DNA of 26,749 bases from Bradyrhizobiaceae bacterium (GTDB lineage: Bacteria > Pseudomonadota > Alphaproteobacteria > Rhizobiales > Hyphomicrobiaceae): contig CANJPN010000010.1 in assembly GCA_947475855.1 (NCBI GenBank), positions 1-26,749 on the forward strand, written 5' to 3'. The position numbers and the translations under genes are program-made. Shown piece after piece: positions 15,326 through 23,396 of this stretch (its first letter is position 1; the number at the start of each line of letters is the position of its first letter). The notes under the pieces were generated by a model. That model made no database searches, was not told the DNA's origin, and was given only the letters and a program-made list of their open reading frames with translations.

Positions 15326-16438
15326 TCACGCGATCTGACGCGAGGTGGCCTTGATTTCGGTGGGTTGATGCGCGGGCTGCGCCGCGCCGGGAACAGTGTG
15401 CGCCCATCCGTAGGCCAGCATCGTGATCAGCGCGCTTGCGGCGAAGTAGTAGGCGCCCGGCAAAACGCGCGCGTCGGTGTAGCCCGACGAGTTAACGTAG
15501 AAGATCATCAGGGCGAGAACCATCACGTCGGTCATCGAGTAACGGCCGAGCCACTCCATCGTCGCGATCGACTTCTTCCTGAAATCGGCCGGCAGGTCGG
15601 GTGAGGTGAGCAGTGTCAGCAAGTAGAACAGCTTCAGGAACGGGAACAGGATCGAGAATACGAACAGCACGCCGCACAGAAAGAATTCCTGGTTGGTGTA
15701 TAGCGCCCAGATGATGGTCGCGATGGAGTGCTCGTTCTTCCACACGAATACGGTCGTGAAACGTACGACGGGCAGGATCACGCCCAACGCGAAGAACACG
15801 GTGGCTAATATGATGAAAAACGACAGGACGAAATTCCGTAGCGGCCAGCGCCTGCGCGGAGGCTTCGCCTGCGGACCGACAGGCATCGGGACGGACTTCG
15901 GCATTGGCAACGCCGAGGCATTCGGACTTGCAAGGCGCGGCTGCGTGGTCTTGCTCACTGGGCTGCCTTCGTCGGCGCGCAGCCAAGCATAGGCCAGGAT
16001 CATCAAAAGAACGCCGGCGGTGAAGAAGTACACACCGAGCAGACTGGCCGCATCGTAGAGCCCTTGGCTCTTGATGAAGAAGATCGTCAGCGCCAGGACC
16101 AGCACATCGTGCATGGACCACTTGCCGAGCCATTCGAGCGCACGCAACTGAGGGCGCATTCTAACGAGGTCGTCCTGGGGAAGCGTAGAGCAGAGCAACA
16201 GGTAGAGCAGCTTCACGACGGGGAAGACGATAGAGAAGACCAGGACCGTCACGCCGAGGAAGATCTGGCCGTCTTTTATCAATACCTGGACGGTGGAAAG
16301 AAGCGAGTGCTCGGTGCTCCAGAAGACGTATTTGGTGAGCTTGATGATGGGCAACGTGATGCCGAGCGCCAAGCAAACGCTGGCGCCTGTGATGGCAAGG
16401 CTCAACAGGAACCGCCTGCCGCCGAGCTTCACTGCCAT
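15326..16438 (-). CDS. Tandem PqiA-domain (paraquat-inducible protein A family) inner-membrane protein
   Basis: 370 residues from the ATG at 16438 (MAVKLGGRRFLLSLAITGAS). Two homologous halves are visible. The first has LPIIKLTKYVFWSTEHSLL, IVFPVVKLLYLLL and EWLGKWSMHDVLVLAL; the second has LPVVRFTTVFVWKNEHSI, ILFPFLKLFYLL and EWLGRYSMTDVMVLAL. Each has about four membrane spans, with a Pro-rich linker between them. E. coli PqiA works with the MCE proteins PqiB and PqiC in envelope lipid transport. No MCE protein is present here, and the N-terminal Cys-rich zinc-ribbon segments of PqiA are missing. The proposed start lacks a strong ribosome-binding site. Confidence 0.87.
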   Translation of the reverse strand: MAVKLGGRRFLLSLAITGASVCLALGITLPIIKLTKYVFWSTEHSLLSTVQVLIKDGQIFLGVTVLVFSIVFPVVKLLYLLLCSTLPQDDLVRMRPQLRALEWLGKWSMHDVLVLALTIFFIKSQGLYDAASLLGVYFFTAGVLLMILAYAWLRADEGSPVSKTTQPRLASPNASALPMPKSVPMPVGPQAKPPRRRWPLRNFVLSFFIILATVFFALGVILPVVRFTTVFVWKNEHSIATIIWALYTNQEFFLCGVLFVFSILFPFLKLFYLLTLLTSPDLPADFRKKSIATMEWLGRYSMTDVMVLALMIFYVNSSGYTDARVLPGAYYFAASALITMLAYGWAHTVPGAAQPAHQPTEIKATSRQIA

Positions 16439-16566
16439 GCCCAAACGCCCCCGAAGTTCCCACCGCCACCCGGAGGGTGTACTCCGGGATCGAGGGCAAC
16501 ACTGTGGCAATCGCTCGCAACGCCTTAGCGCCCCGCTGTCTAGCCAGGCTCAGGCGCGCAGACGCG

Positions 16567-16914
16567 TTAGGCTACAGCCGTGTCGTGTTTGACGCCCTTC
16601 TCGGAGAGCATTTGCTGCAGCTCACCCGCCTCATACATCTCACGGACAATATCGCAGCCGCCGACGAATTCGCCCTTGATGTAGAGCTGCGGAATGGTCG
16701 GCCAGTTGGAGAACTCCTTGATGCCGTCGCGAACGGCGGCATCCTCGAGGACGTTGATGTCTTTGTAGTCGACACCCAGCAGCGTCAGGATCTGGTCGAC
16801 CTGCATCGAGAACCCGCATTGCGGCATCCCCTTGCGTCCCTTCATGAAAAGGACAACGTCATTGCCGGCAACCGTCTTGCCGATCCAATCGTGCACGTTC
16901 TGCTGGGCGTTCAT
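16567..16914 (-). CDS. grxD: CGFS-type monothiol glutaredoxin
   Basis: 115 residues. The active-site CGFS (C33-S36) follows VVLFMKGRKGMPQ. WPTIPQLYIKG and FVGGCDI are the glutathione-binding elements. This class (Grx4/GrxD, mitochondrial Grx5) binds a glutathione-coordinated [2Fe-2S] cluster and passes it on for Fe-S protein assembly. The ATG at 16914 is chosen because AAGGA lies nine bases before it; the in-frame TTG at 16920 would be too close to that site. It is 98 bases downstream of the bolA-type gene. CGFS glutaredoxins and BolA proteins form [2Fe-2S]-bridged heterodimers, so the pair makes functional sense. Confidence 0.93.
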   Translation of the reverse strand: MNAQQNVHDWIGKTVAGNDVVLFMKGRKGMPQCGFSMQVDQILTLLGVDYKDINVLEDAAVRDGIKEFSNWPTIPQLYIKGEFVGGCDIVREMYEAGELQQMLSEKGVKHDTAVA

Positions 16915-17012
16915 ATCCAATGGTCCTTATTCGATCGGCTCGTTGCGCGGCTTCAGCCTGGAAGTCCAGCCAATTGATCTCGGGAATTGATGTGGCGACT
17001 GGCTGCTGATTG

Positions 17013-17246
17013 TCAATCCTTGGGCGAGGTCGTGAGTGCCAAGGCATGGAGGACTCCGCCCATCCGGCCTTCCAGGGCGTCATAAACCATCTTGTGCTGC
17101 TGCACGCGGCTCTTACCCTTGAATTCTTTCGCCGTCACGTGGGCGGCATAGTGGTTGCCGTCGCCCGCGAGGTCCTGAATCGTCACTTCGGCGTCGGGAA
17201 AACGGGCCCGGATGAGCTTTTCGATTTCGTGGGCGTCCATCGCCAT
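17013..17246 (-). CDS. BolA family protein
   Basis: 77 residues from the ATG at 17246 (MAMDAHEIEKLIRARFPDAE), preceded by GGAG at eight bases. Family features are NHYAAHVTAKEFKGKSRVQQ, then HKMVYDALEGRMGGVLHALA, including the conserved histidine that ligates the bridging cluster with a monothiol glutaredoxin. In alphaproteobacteria bolA and grxD are commonly adjacent, often beside purL; here purL is absent and serA lies divergently upstream. The short length fits the BolA2/YrbA-like group. The role is probably in Fe-S trafficking or iron sensing. Confidence 0.9.
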   Translation of the reverse strand: MAMDAHEIEKLIRARFPDAEVTIQDLAGDGNHYAAHVTAKEFKGKSRVQQHKMVYDALEGRMGGVLHALALTTSPKD

Positions 17247-17639
17247 GCTTGCATCTCCATCGAATTGAAAAAAGTGCGGGTACCACCGCGTTCGCCGCGG
17301 AGGCCTCTCAGGCCGGCTGCAAACAGCACGACCTGATTTTCGGGCGAATTCGAAGGGAAATCCACGTCCAGTTCGTCCGCGCTCGCTGGCCGAGGGGGAA
17401 CACAGCACTGGAGCCGCATTTCCGTGATTGCGTTACCGTTTCGGTATCATGGGGCTTGACGAGCGACAACCTTGGATCGGTTTGGCAACCGATTGCGTGG
17501 TCTCTCCCGGTTGACGACGCCGCGACTGCACTTCAATGACTATGTTATTGGCCTTCAACATTCGGCCCGGTTGCCACGGGGCCCCTTACTCTTGCCAGAT
17601 CCCTCGGTGGACCTGATCGGAAGACAGCGCGGACATCAT
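17247..17639. other. Divergent intergenic region, bolA / serA
   Basis: 393 bases between divergent genes. It holds the bolA ribosome-binding site at its left end and the perfect hairpin at 17476-17493. TTGACG sequences occur near 17457 and 17511 in the serA direction, but no well-spaced -10 box follows either one, so I call no promoter. The serA frame stays open upstream to 17472; that extension has no SerA-like residues. Confidence 0.5.
17476..17493. promoter_or_regulatory. Perfect inverted repeat upstream of serA
   Basis: ATCGGTT-TGGC-AACCGAT: 7-base perfect arms around a 4-base loop, about 146 bases before the serA ATG. It may be an operator or a leader hairpin. No T-run follows. Confidence 0.4.
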
Positions 17640-18890
17640 ATGGGCACGATCCAAAATCCCTCCCTACCGAAGGACAAGATAAAGATCCTTCTGCTGGAAA
17701 ATATCTCCGACACCGCTGTCAACGCACTCAAAGGTGCGGGCTACCGGAATATCGAGCGGCTGACAAAGGCTCTGGAAGGCAAGGCGCTGATCGACGCTCT
17801 ACAGGGCGTGCGTTTGCTCGGCATCCGGTCGCGGTCGGAGATCACGCCGGAGATCGTCGCGGCGACGGACCAACTCATCGCGATCGGATGCTTTTCGGTC
17901 GGCACGAACCAGGTGGACCTGGACGCCGCCCGGCGCAAAGGCATTCCCGTATTCAATGCCCCATTCTCCAATACCCGCAGCGTGGCGGAACTGACGATCG
18001 CTGAAATCGTAATGCTGTACCGGCGAATTTTCCCTCGGTCGGTCGCCGCGCATGCCGGCGGATGGGACAAGTCGGCCACAGGTAGCCACGAAGTACGCGG
18101 CAAGACGCTCGGCATCGTCGGATACGGTAATATCGGCAGCCAGCTTTCAGATCTCGCGGAGGCCATGGGCATGCGGGTGGTGTTCTTCGACCACACCGAC
18201 AAGTTGCGCCGCGGCAACGTCGAACCTACCAACACACTTGATGAGCTGCTTCAGATGTCCGACGTGGTGACCGTCCATCTGCCGGAAACACCCGCGACGA
18301 TGGGGATGTTCGGGCGCGAGCAGATCGCCAAGATGCGAAAAGGCGCCTTCCTCATCAACAACGCGCGAGGCACGCTGGTCGACCTCGAAGCGTTGGCTGA
18401 AGCGCTCAAGATCGGGCATCTCGGCGGGGCGGCGGTCGATGTTTTCCCGATCGAGCCGTCGTCGAACAACGACCGGTTCACCACCCCACTGCAGGGACTC
18501 GATAATGTCATCTTGTCGCCGCACGTCGGCGGTTCGACAGAAGAGGCGCAGGAGCGGATCGGCGCCGAGGTGTCACGAAAGTTCGTTGAATATTCCGATA
18601 TTGGTTCGACCGTCGGCGCCGTGAACTTTCCACAGGTGCAACTGCCTCCCCGACCAGCAGGAACCCGTTTCATCCAGGTGCAGCAGAATACGCCGGGCGA
18701 GTTGCGGCGGCTCAATGACGTGTTCGCGGCTCGCGGGGTCAACATTGCGGCACAATACTACCAAACCGATGCGGATATCGGCTATGTCGTGCTGGACGCG
18801 GACGGTGCCGTGGCAGACGCTGACGACATACTGGCCGAAATACGGGCCAACCCGGGGACGATACGGGCCCGCCTCGTCCATAGGTTGTAG
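17640..18890 (+). CDS. serA: D-3-phosphoglycerate dehydrogenase
   Basis: 416 residues from the ATG at 17640, close to the roughly 410 of E. coli SerA. It oxidises 3-phosphoglycerate to 3-phosphohydroxypyruvate, the first step of serine synthesis, in the cytosol. The NAD-binding fold has GIVGYGNIG. Active-site residues are the Arg of NNARGT, the Glu of VFPIEPSS and the His of SPHVGGST. CFSVGTNQVDLDAARRKGIP and FNAPFSNTRSVAELTIAE match the E. coli-type (short) enzyme. The last 75 residues form a single ACT domain (QNTPGELRRLNDVFAARGVN), the serine-feedback site in this class. The ribosome-binding site is weak. An upstream extension in frame to 17472 is not family-like. Confidence 0.93.
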   Translation: MGTIQNPSLPKDKIKILLLENISDTAVNALKGAGYRNIERLTKALEGKALIDALQGVRLLGIRSRSEITPEIVAATDQLIAIGCFSVGTNQVDLDAARRKGIPVFNAPFSNTRSVAELTIAEIVMLYRRIFPRSVAAHAGGWDKSATGSHEVRGKTLGIVGYGNIGSQLSDLAEAMGMRVVFFDHTDKLRRGNVEPTNTLDELLQMSDVVTVHLPETPATMGMFGREQIAKMRKGAFLINNARGTLVDLEALAEALKIGHLGGAAVDVFPIEPSSNNDRFTTPLQGLDNVILSPHVGGSTEEAQERIGAEVSRKFVEYSDIGSTVGAVNFPQVQLPPRPAGTRFIQVQQNTPGELRRLNDVFAARGVNIAAQYYQTDADIGYVVLDADGAVADADDILAEIRANPGTIRARLVHRL

Positions 18891-19132
18891 ACTACGCCGG
18901 ATTTTGCATAACTGAGTCACGGTTTGTGCTGTCCTGCGGAAATCTACGACGTTGTATCCGAAGCAAATTTTAGCCATGTACAGTGGCGTTCTGATTTGCG
19001 GGTGAGTTTCGCAATTCGGCAACTCGTAGGTTCTAGATGCCGCATCACTTCGCTCTTCCCGAGCGACGCGGGCAGGCGTATAGCCTCGCGGCTTTCCGGC
19101 CGACCTTCATGACGGCATGACGAGGTGCCTAC

Positions 19133-21040
19133 ATGGCACATACCACTCTCACTGCTCACTCTGGCGACGATAGTCGCGCCGGACCGCACTCCAAGCTGCT
19201 AGCGCTCGCGCTCGGCTCGATCGGTGTTGTTTACGGCGACATCGGCACGAGCCCGCTGTACGCGTTCAAGGAAGCCGTGACGCATGCCAGCGATCACGGC
19301 ATGCGGGGCGAAGCGGTCATCCTGGGAATTCTATCGATCATGGTTTGGACAGTCGTCCTGATCGTGACGCTCAAATACGTCATCATCCTGCTCCGGGCGG
19401 ACCACAACGGAGAGGGCGGCACCTTCGCGTTGATGTCGCTCGGGCAGTCCGTAGCGACCCGTTCCGGCCCCGTTTTGACGGTGCTGGGAGTTCTGGGCGC
19501 CTCCTTCTTTTATGGCGATGCGATAATTACCCCGGCGATCTCTGTTCTGTCTGCAGTTGAAGGACTCGAGGTCATCTCGCCTCACTTCAAGAAAGTCGTA
19601 CTGCCGCTGACTCTGGTGATCATCATCGGCTTGTTTTCGGTCCAGTCGCGAGGCACAGCGCGGGTCGCCCAGTTCTTCGGGCCGATAACCCTCGTGTGGT
19701 TCCTGGTTATGGCTCTCGGTGGCCTCTATCACCTGTCCGGTAACTTCAGCGTGCTGCTGGCGCTCAATCCCCTCTATGGGATCAGCTTTGTGGCCCAGAA
19801 CGGCCTGACCGGCCTTTCTGTGATGGGTTTGGTGTTCCTTTGCGCTACGGGAGCCGAGGCACTCTACGCAGATCTTGGTCATTTCGGCCGCCGGCCGATC
19901 CAGCTCGCCTGGTTCTGGATCGTGCTGCCGAGCCTGATGCTCAACTATTTCGGGCAGGGCGCTCTGCTGTTGTCCGATCCAGCCGCACTCAAGAACCCAT
20001 TCTTCCTGATGTATCCGGCATGGGCGCTGCCGATCATGGTGATCTTGGCGACAATGGCGACGATCATCGCGAGCCAGGCCGTCATCACGGGAGCTTTCTC
20101 GATCACGCGTCAGGCGATCCAGCTCGGCCTGTTGCCACGCCAGCTGATCAAGCACACGTCAGAAGCCGTCGCCGGGCAGATCTATCTGCCACGGGTCAAC
20201 TGGATCCTGTGCGCCGGCGTGGTCATCGTCACGCTGATGTTCCAGTCCTCCAGTAAGCTCGCCGCTGCCTACGGCGTCTCGGTCACCGCCGCGATGGTCA
20301 TCGACTCGATGATGGCGTTCTTCGTGATCTGGCGGTACTGGAAGTGGAACGTCTGGAAGACCGCCGCACTGATCGTTCCGCTGATGCTGATCGAACAGGT
20401 GTTCTTCTTCGCCAATGCTCTTAAGATCCCGGACGGCGGCTGGTTCCCGCTCGCCATCGCCGCCTTCATCGGCGTCCTGATCCAGAGCTGGATGCGCGGC
20501 TCACGGGTGCTCACGAAAGCAACCCGAAAGAACGAAGCCGAACTCGACTGGCTGGTGCGAAAGCTCGAAGCGAAGCCGCCGCATCGCGTGCCGGGCACAG
20601 CTGTTTTCCTCACCGGCGATCCGGAATCCGCGCCAACGGCCCTGATGCACAACCTCAAGCACAACCGAGTGCTGCACGAGCGCAATATCATCCTGACCAT
20701 CAAGTCGGAAGAAGTGCCGCGCGTCGTCAGACATGAGCGCGTCGAGATCGAACGGGTGTCCGACAACTTCATCCGCGTGATCGCACATTACGGCTTCATG
20801 GAAACGCCGAGCGTCCCGAAGATCCTGGAGCACTGCAAGCGCAAGGATCTCAATATCGAGCTGTCGCAAAGCTCGTTCTTCCTGTCGCGGCGTTCGCTCA
20901 AGACGACGATCCGCTCCGAAATGCCGCGATGGCAGGAGCGGCTGTTCATCTACCTTGCCGGCACCGCCGAGGATGCCACAGCCTACTTCCAGATCCCGAC
21001 CGACCGGGTCGTCGAGGTCGGCACGCAGGTGATGGTGTAG
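19133..21040 (+). CDS. kup: Kup family low-affinity potassium transporter
   Basis: 635 residues, the usual Kup length. The N-terminal signature GSIGVVYGDIGTSPLYAFKE is unmistakable. About twelve membrane spans follow up to residue 460 or so, including GASFFYGDAIITPAISVLSA, GAEALYADLGHFG and LNYFGQGALLL. The hydrophilic C-terminal domain begins near VLTKATRKNE and ends ATAYFQIPTDRVVEVGTQV. Kup proteins are K+/H+ symporters in the inner membrane. GAGGTG lies about six bases before the ATG. It stands alone, 242 bases after serA, with no Kdp or Trk genes nearby. I saw no potassium- or c-di-AMP-type riboswitch in the leader. Confidence 0.96.
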   Translation: MAHTTLTAHSGDDSRAGPHSKLLALALGSIGVVYGDIGTSPLYAFKEAVTHASDHGMRGEAVILGILSIMVWTVVLIVTLKYVIILLRADHNGEGGTFALMSLGQSVATRSGPVLTVLGVLGASFFYGDAIITPAISVLSAVEGLEVISPHFKKVVLPLTLVIIIGLFSVQSRGTARVAQFFGPITLVWFLVMALGGLYHLSGNFSVLLALNPLYGISFVAQNGLTGLSVMGLVFLCATGAEALYADLGHFGRRPIQLAWFWIVLPSLMLNYFGQGALLLSDPAALKNPFFLMYPAWALPIMVILATMATIIASQAVITGAFSITRQAIQLGLLPRQLIKHTSEAVAGQIYLPRVNWILCAGVVIVTLMFQSSSKLAAAYGVSVTAAMVIDSMMAFFVIWRYWKWNVWKTAALIVPLMLIEQVFFFANALKIPDGGWFPLAIAAFIGVLIQSWMRGSRVLTKATRKNEAELDWLVRKLEAKPPHRVPGTAVFLTGDPESAPTALMHNLKHNRVLHERNIILTIKSEEVPRVVRHERVEIERVSDNFIRVIAHYGFMETPSVPKILEHCKRKDLNIELSQSSFFLSRRSLKTTIRSEMPRWQERLFIYLAGTAEDATAYFQIPTDRVVEVGTQVMV

Positions 21041-21115
21041 GCGCTCTGAAGCGTCCTTTCGGGCTCCTGTTTTCAGGTGGCATTGCCAGTATTCAAATCC
21101 AACTCATCTTTCCCG

Positions 21116-21213
21116 ATGTCGTCCCGGCACTTGTTGCCGGGGCCCATCGTTCAACAAGCGCTGGCGCTCGCGGATAGTTGGATCCCGGGGACGTGCCCCG
21201 GTATGACTGTTTT
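21116..21213. repeat. Interspersed palindromic repeat, double hairpin
   Basis: Starting at GATGTCGTCCCGGCA, CCCGGCA (21123-21129) pairs with TGCCGGG (21135-21141). In the second half CCGGGG (21185-21190) pairs with CCCCGG (21196-21201). The flanks GTCGTCC and GGTATGAC are roughly complementary. The layout (GTCGTCCCGGC...GCCGGGGCCCATCG...TTGGATCCCGGGG...CCCCGGTATGAC) is the familiar alphaproteobacterial intergenic repeat. It is non-coding. Confidence 0.7.
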
Positions 21214-21272
21214 GGATTCTTCTGGCCGACCGACAGCTTTCGTCGATGCCACGACAAACTTGCTGCCGGCAT

Positions 21273-21289
21273 GACTGGATATTCCAGTC
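21273..21289. promoter_or_regulatory. Operator-like palindrome upstream of the dienelactone hydrolase
   Basis: GACTGGA-TAT-TCCAGTC has perfect 7-base arms and an AT centre, 83 bases before the next ATG. It has the geometry of a dimeric repressor site, but it lies next to the interspersed repeat and may belong to a second repeat unit. Confidence 0.4.
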
Positions 21290-21371
21290 TGCCATTGGTC
21301 GCGCTGTCGCGCTGGACTTCGCGGGTGGCCTGGGCAAAACTTCCCGAAACGATTGTTCCAGGGAGGTTTCG

Positions 21372-22166
21372 ATGGCGCGTTTGCGTTCGCTCACCGTATT
21401 GCTCGCAACTGGTCTTGGCGTGATGCTGCTGACCGGCACCTTCGCGATTCCGGCGTTAGCCGAGATGAAGACCCAGTGGGTCGACTACTCGCACGGCAAG
21501 ACGAAGCTGAAGGCCTACATGGCTTTCGATGACAAGATTACGGGCAAGAGGCCGGCCGTTCTCGTCATCCACGCGCGCGAGGGCATGTCACAGAAGACCC
21601 GCGATCTCACGGAAATGTGGGCCAAGCTCGGTTATGTCGCGTTCGCGGCCGACATCTACGGTTTCGGTGAGGGCATTCTGCCCAAGACGATAGAAGAGAT
21701 GAACGCGCAGACCGTGATCTACACCAAGGATCGCGCGCTCATGCAGTCGAGAACCCAGGCTGCGTTCGACGCGCTCATCAGCCTACCGATGGTCGACGCG
21801 GGAAAAATCGCAGCGGTCGGCTACTGTTTCGGGGGCGCCTTGGGCGTGGAATTCGGTTCGACCGGCGCGCCGCTGGCGTTGAACATCGCCATCCACGGAT
21901 CATTCCGGGATCATCCGGCCGGGTGGGCGAAGAACGCCAAGGGCATGTTCGTGATCCTGCACGGCGCGGAAGACAGCCTCTACCCGCTGAATACCGTCGA
22001 TGCCGTGGTGCAGGAGCTTCGCGCGGCGAAATCGCCGTTCCATCTCGAGGTCTACAGCGGAACGAACCACGGTTTCTCTTCGCCGAAGAACAAGGCCGAG
22101 GAGCGTGCGAACACGCAGTCGATCGCGACCTCCGCGCGGACGATGAAAGAAGTGTTCGGGATGTAG
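21372..22166 (+). CDS. Secreted dienelactone hydrolase family protein
   Basis: 264 residues from the ATG at 21372, directly after GGGAGG; the longer frame from 21246 is not family-like. A signal peptide (MARLRSLTVLLATGLGVMLL to about ALAEM, residue 31) predicts export to the periplasm. The alpha/beta-hydrolase fold has the Cys-Asp-His triad of dienelactone hydrolase: C152 in GYCFGG, D201 in HGAEDSLYP and H233 in TNHGFSS. The REGM segment and YVAFAADIYGFG are typical. The classic enzyme opens dienelactones in chloroaromatic degradation in the cytosol; exported homologues are numerous and mostly uncharacterised, so the substrate is unknown. Confidence 0.88.
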   Translation: MARLRSLTVLLATGLGVMLLTGTFAIPALAEMKTQWVDYSHGKTKLKAYMAFDDKITGKRPAVLVIHAREGMSQKTRDLTEMWAKLGYVAFAADIYGFGEGILPKTIEEMNAQTVIYTKDRALMQSRTQAAFDALISLPMVDAGKIAAVGYCFGGALGVEFGSTGAPLALNIAIHGSFRDHPAGWAKNAKGMFVILHGAEDSLYPLNTVDAVVQELRAAKSPFHLEVYSGTNHGFSSPKNKAEERANTQSIATSARTMKEVFGM

Positions 22167-22319
22167 TCTCCCGTGAAGTAGCTGCCGGCCTGCTCTAAGT
22201 GCCGACGGCTGCGTGGACGAAGTTGATGGCATTGCCGGTCGATCCGGCGAGAGCGGTCTTCCGGACAGTGAATCGCGAAAGCGAATCTGTCTGGTAGGAT
22301 GATGCTCTGTCACTTCCCG

Positions 22320-22347
22320 TTGCCAATCGGGTCACACTCAGTAGAAT
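22320..22347 (+). promoter_or_regulatory. Candidate sigma-70 promoter for the Liv-type operon
   Basis: TTGCCA (22320-22325) and TAGAAT (22342-22347) with a 16-base spacer, about 50-65 bases before the first permease gene. The match is good but unproven; a TATAAA at 22361-22366 lacks a partner -35. Confidence 0.4.
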
Positions 22348-22412
22348 GCAGAAGCCGAGGTATAAAATCACCCGCGCGACCGAGGGAGGGCACCCTGCAG
22401 AAGCAGGCCAGC

Positions 22413-23396
22413 ATGCAAGAGCCTGCCTCAACGCTGGAGGACACGCGTCCGGGCCTCGTGGAACTGGCCGTGCTGGCTGGTGTCATGCTCGTTCTGGCGA
22501 CACTGTCCCGCTTTCTGCCCATTCACTACGTTTTCCTCGGTTCCGAGCTGCTGATCGCGATCCTGTTCGCATCGAGCCTCAACTTGCTGATGGGCTACGG
22601 TGGCATGCTCTCTTTCGGCCACTCCGCCTATTACGCTATCGCCGCCTATACCTCCGCGCTGCTGTTGATCAGGCTCAACTGGCCCTTCGAGCTTGCCATG
22701 CTGATGGGCCCACTGATGGCTGCCGTGGGCGCGCTCGTGTTCGGCGCGTTCTGCGTGCGCGCGGCGGGCGCTGAGCACTCCGCATTCCTGATGCTTACGC
22801 TGGCGTTCAGCCAGTTCGTCTTTGCCGGCATCAACAAGTGGTACGAGGTAACCCGCGGTGACGACGGTATTTCCGGCATAAATGCCAAGGGCGTGCTTGC
22901 CGACCCGCGCAACTATTTTCTGTTCGTACTCGTCGTCGTGCTCGCCAGCCTCTATGTCTTGTGGCGTATCAAGAGTTCGCCGTTCGGCGTGACGCTGATG
23001 GCGATCCGCGACAACCAGCAGCGCGCAGAGTTCGCCGGCCTTCCCGTACGCCGCTATCAGCTCGCCGCCTTCGTGATCGCGGGCACGTTCGCGGGTGTGG
23101 CAGGCACCCTCTACGCCTTCTTCAGCGGCACCATCTCGCCGCAGGTTGCCGATTGGACCGCGGCCGCGCGTCCGTTCCTGGCGAATTCCATGGGCGGGAC
23201 GCATAGCTTCTGGGGGCCCGTCGTCGGTGTGCTCATGCTCGAGACGTTCGACGCGCAGCTCGCGCGCTTGACGCAGCATTCTCTGTTGTTCGTCGGAATC
23301 TTGAGCATCCTGGTCGGCATCTACATGCCGCGTGGCATCGTCGGGGTCATCGAGAAGTTCTCGACGGCGCTTCGGCGAAGGAGGGAGCGGCCATGA
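22413..23396 (+). CDS. livM: Branched-chain amino acid type ABC transporter permease, LivM family
   Basis: 327 residues from the ATG at 22413 (MQEPASTLEDTRPGLVELAV). An inner-membrane permease of the HAAT family with about ten hydrophobic spans. Signatures are ASSLNLLMGYGGMLSFGHSA near the start and LMAIRDNQQRAEFAGLPVRR, the conserved cytoplasmic loop that contacts the ATPase. The start is not certain: GGGAGG at 22384-22389 is too far from this ATG but well spaced for an in-frame CTG at 22395. The gene overlaps livG by four bases (ATGA). The symbol is a family name; the substrate may be an amide, amino acid or aromatic acid. Confidence 0.9.
   Translation: MQEPASTLEDTRPGLVELAVLAGVMLVLATLSRFLPIHYVFLGSELLIAILFASSLNLLMGYGGMLSFGHSAYYAIAAYTSALLLIRLNWPFELAMLMGPLMAAVGALVFGAFCVRAAGAEHSAFLMLTLAFSQFVFAGINKWYEVTRGDDGISGINAKGVLADPRNYFLFVLVVVLASLYVLWRIKSSPFGVTLMAIRDNQQRAEFAGLPVRRYQLAAFVIAGTFAGVAGTLYAFFSGTISPQVADWTAAARPFLANSMGGTHSFWGPVVGVLMLETFDAQLARLTQHSLLFVGILSILVGIYMPRGIVGVIEKFSTALRRRRERP

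Larger units (their letters stand above)
21041..21371. other. Intergenic region with palindromic repeats, kup / dienelactone hydrolase
   Basis: 331 bases. It contains an interspersed palindromic repeat (21116-21213), a 17-base inverted repeat (21273-21289) and the GGGAGG ribosome-binding site for the gene at 21372. Short open frames through it have no recognisable protein features. Confidence 0.6.

Noticed and set aside
16915..16920. TTG start of the glutaredoxin at 16920
   Set aside because: The AAGGA site is only three bases from it but nine from the ATG at 16914.
17457..17545. sigma-70 promoter for serA from the TTGACG sequences
   Set aside because: No acceptable -10 box at 16-18 bases from either one.
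18891..19132. Possible riboswitch in the kup leader
   Set aside because: I found no strong paired arms or known riboswitch core in these 242 bases.
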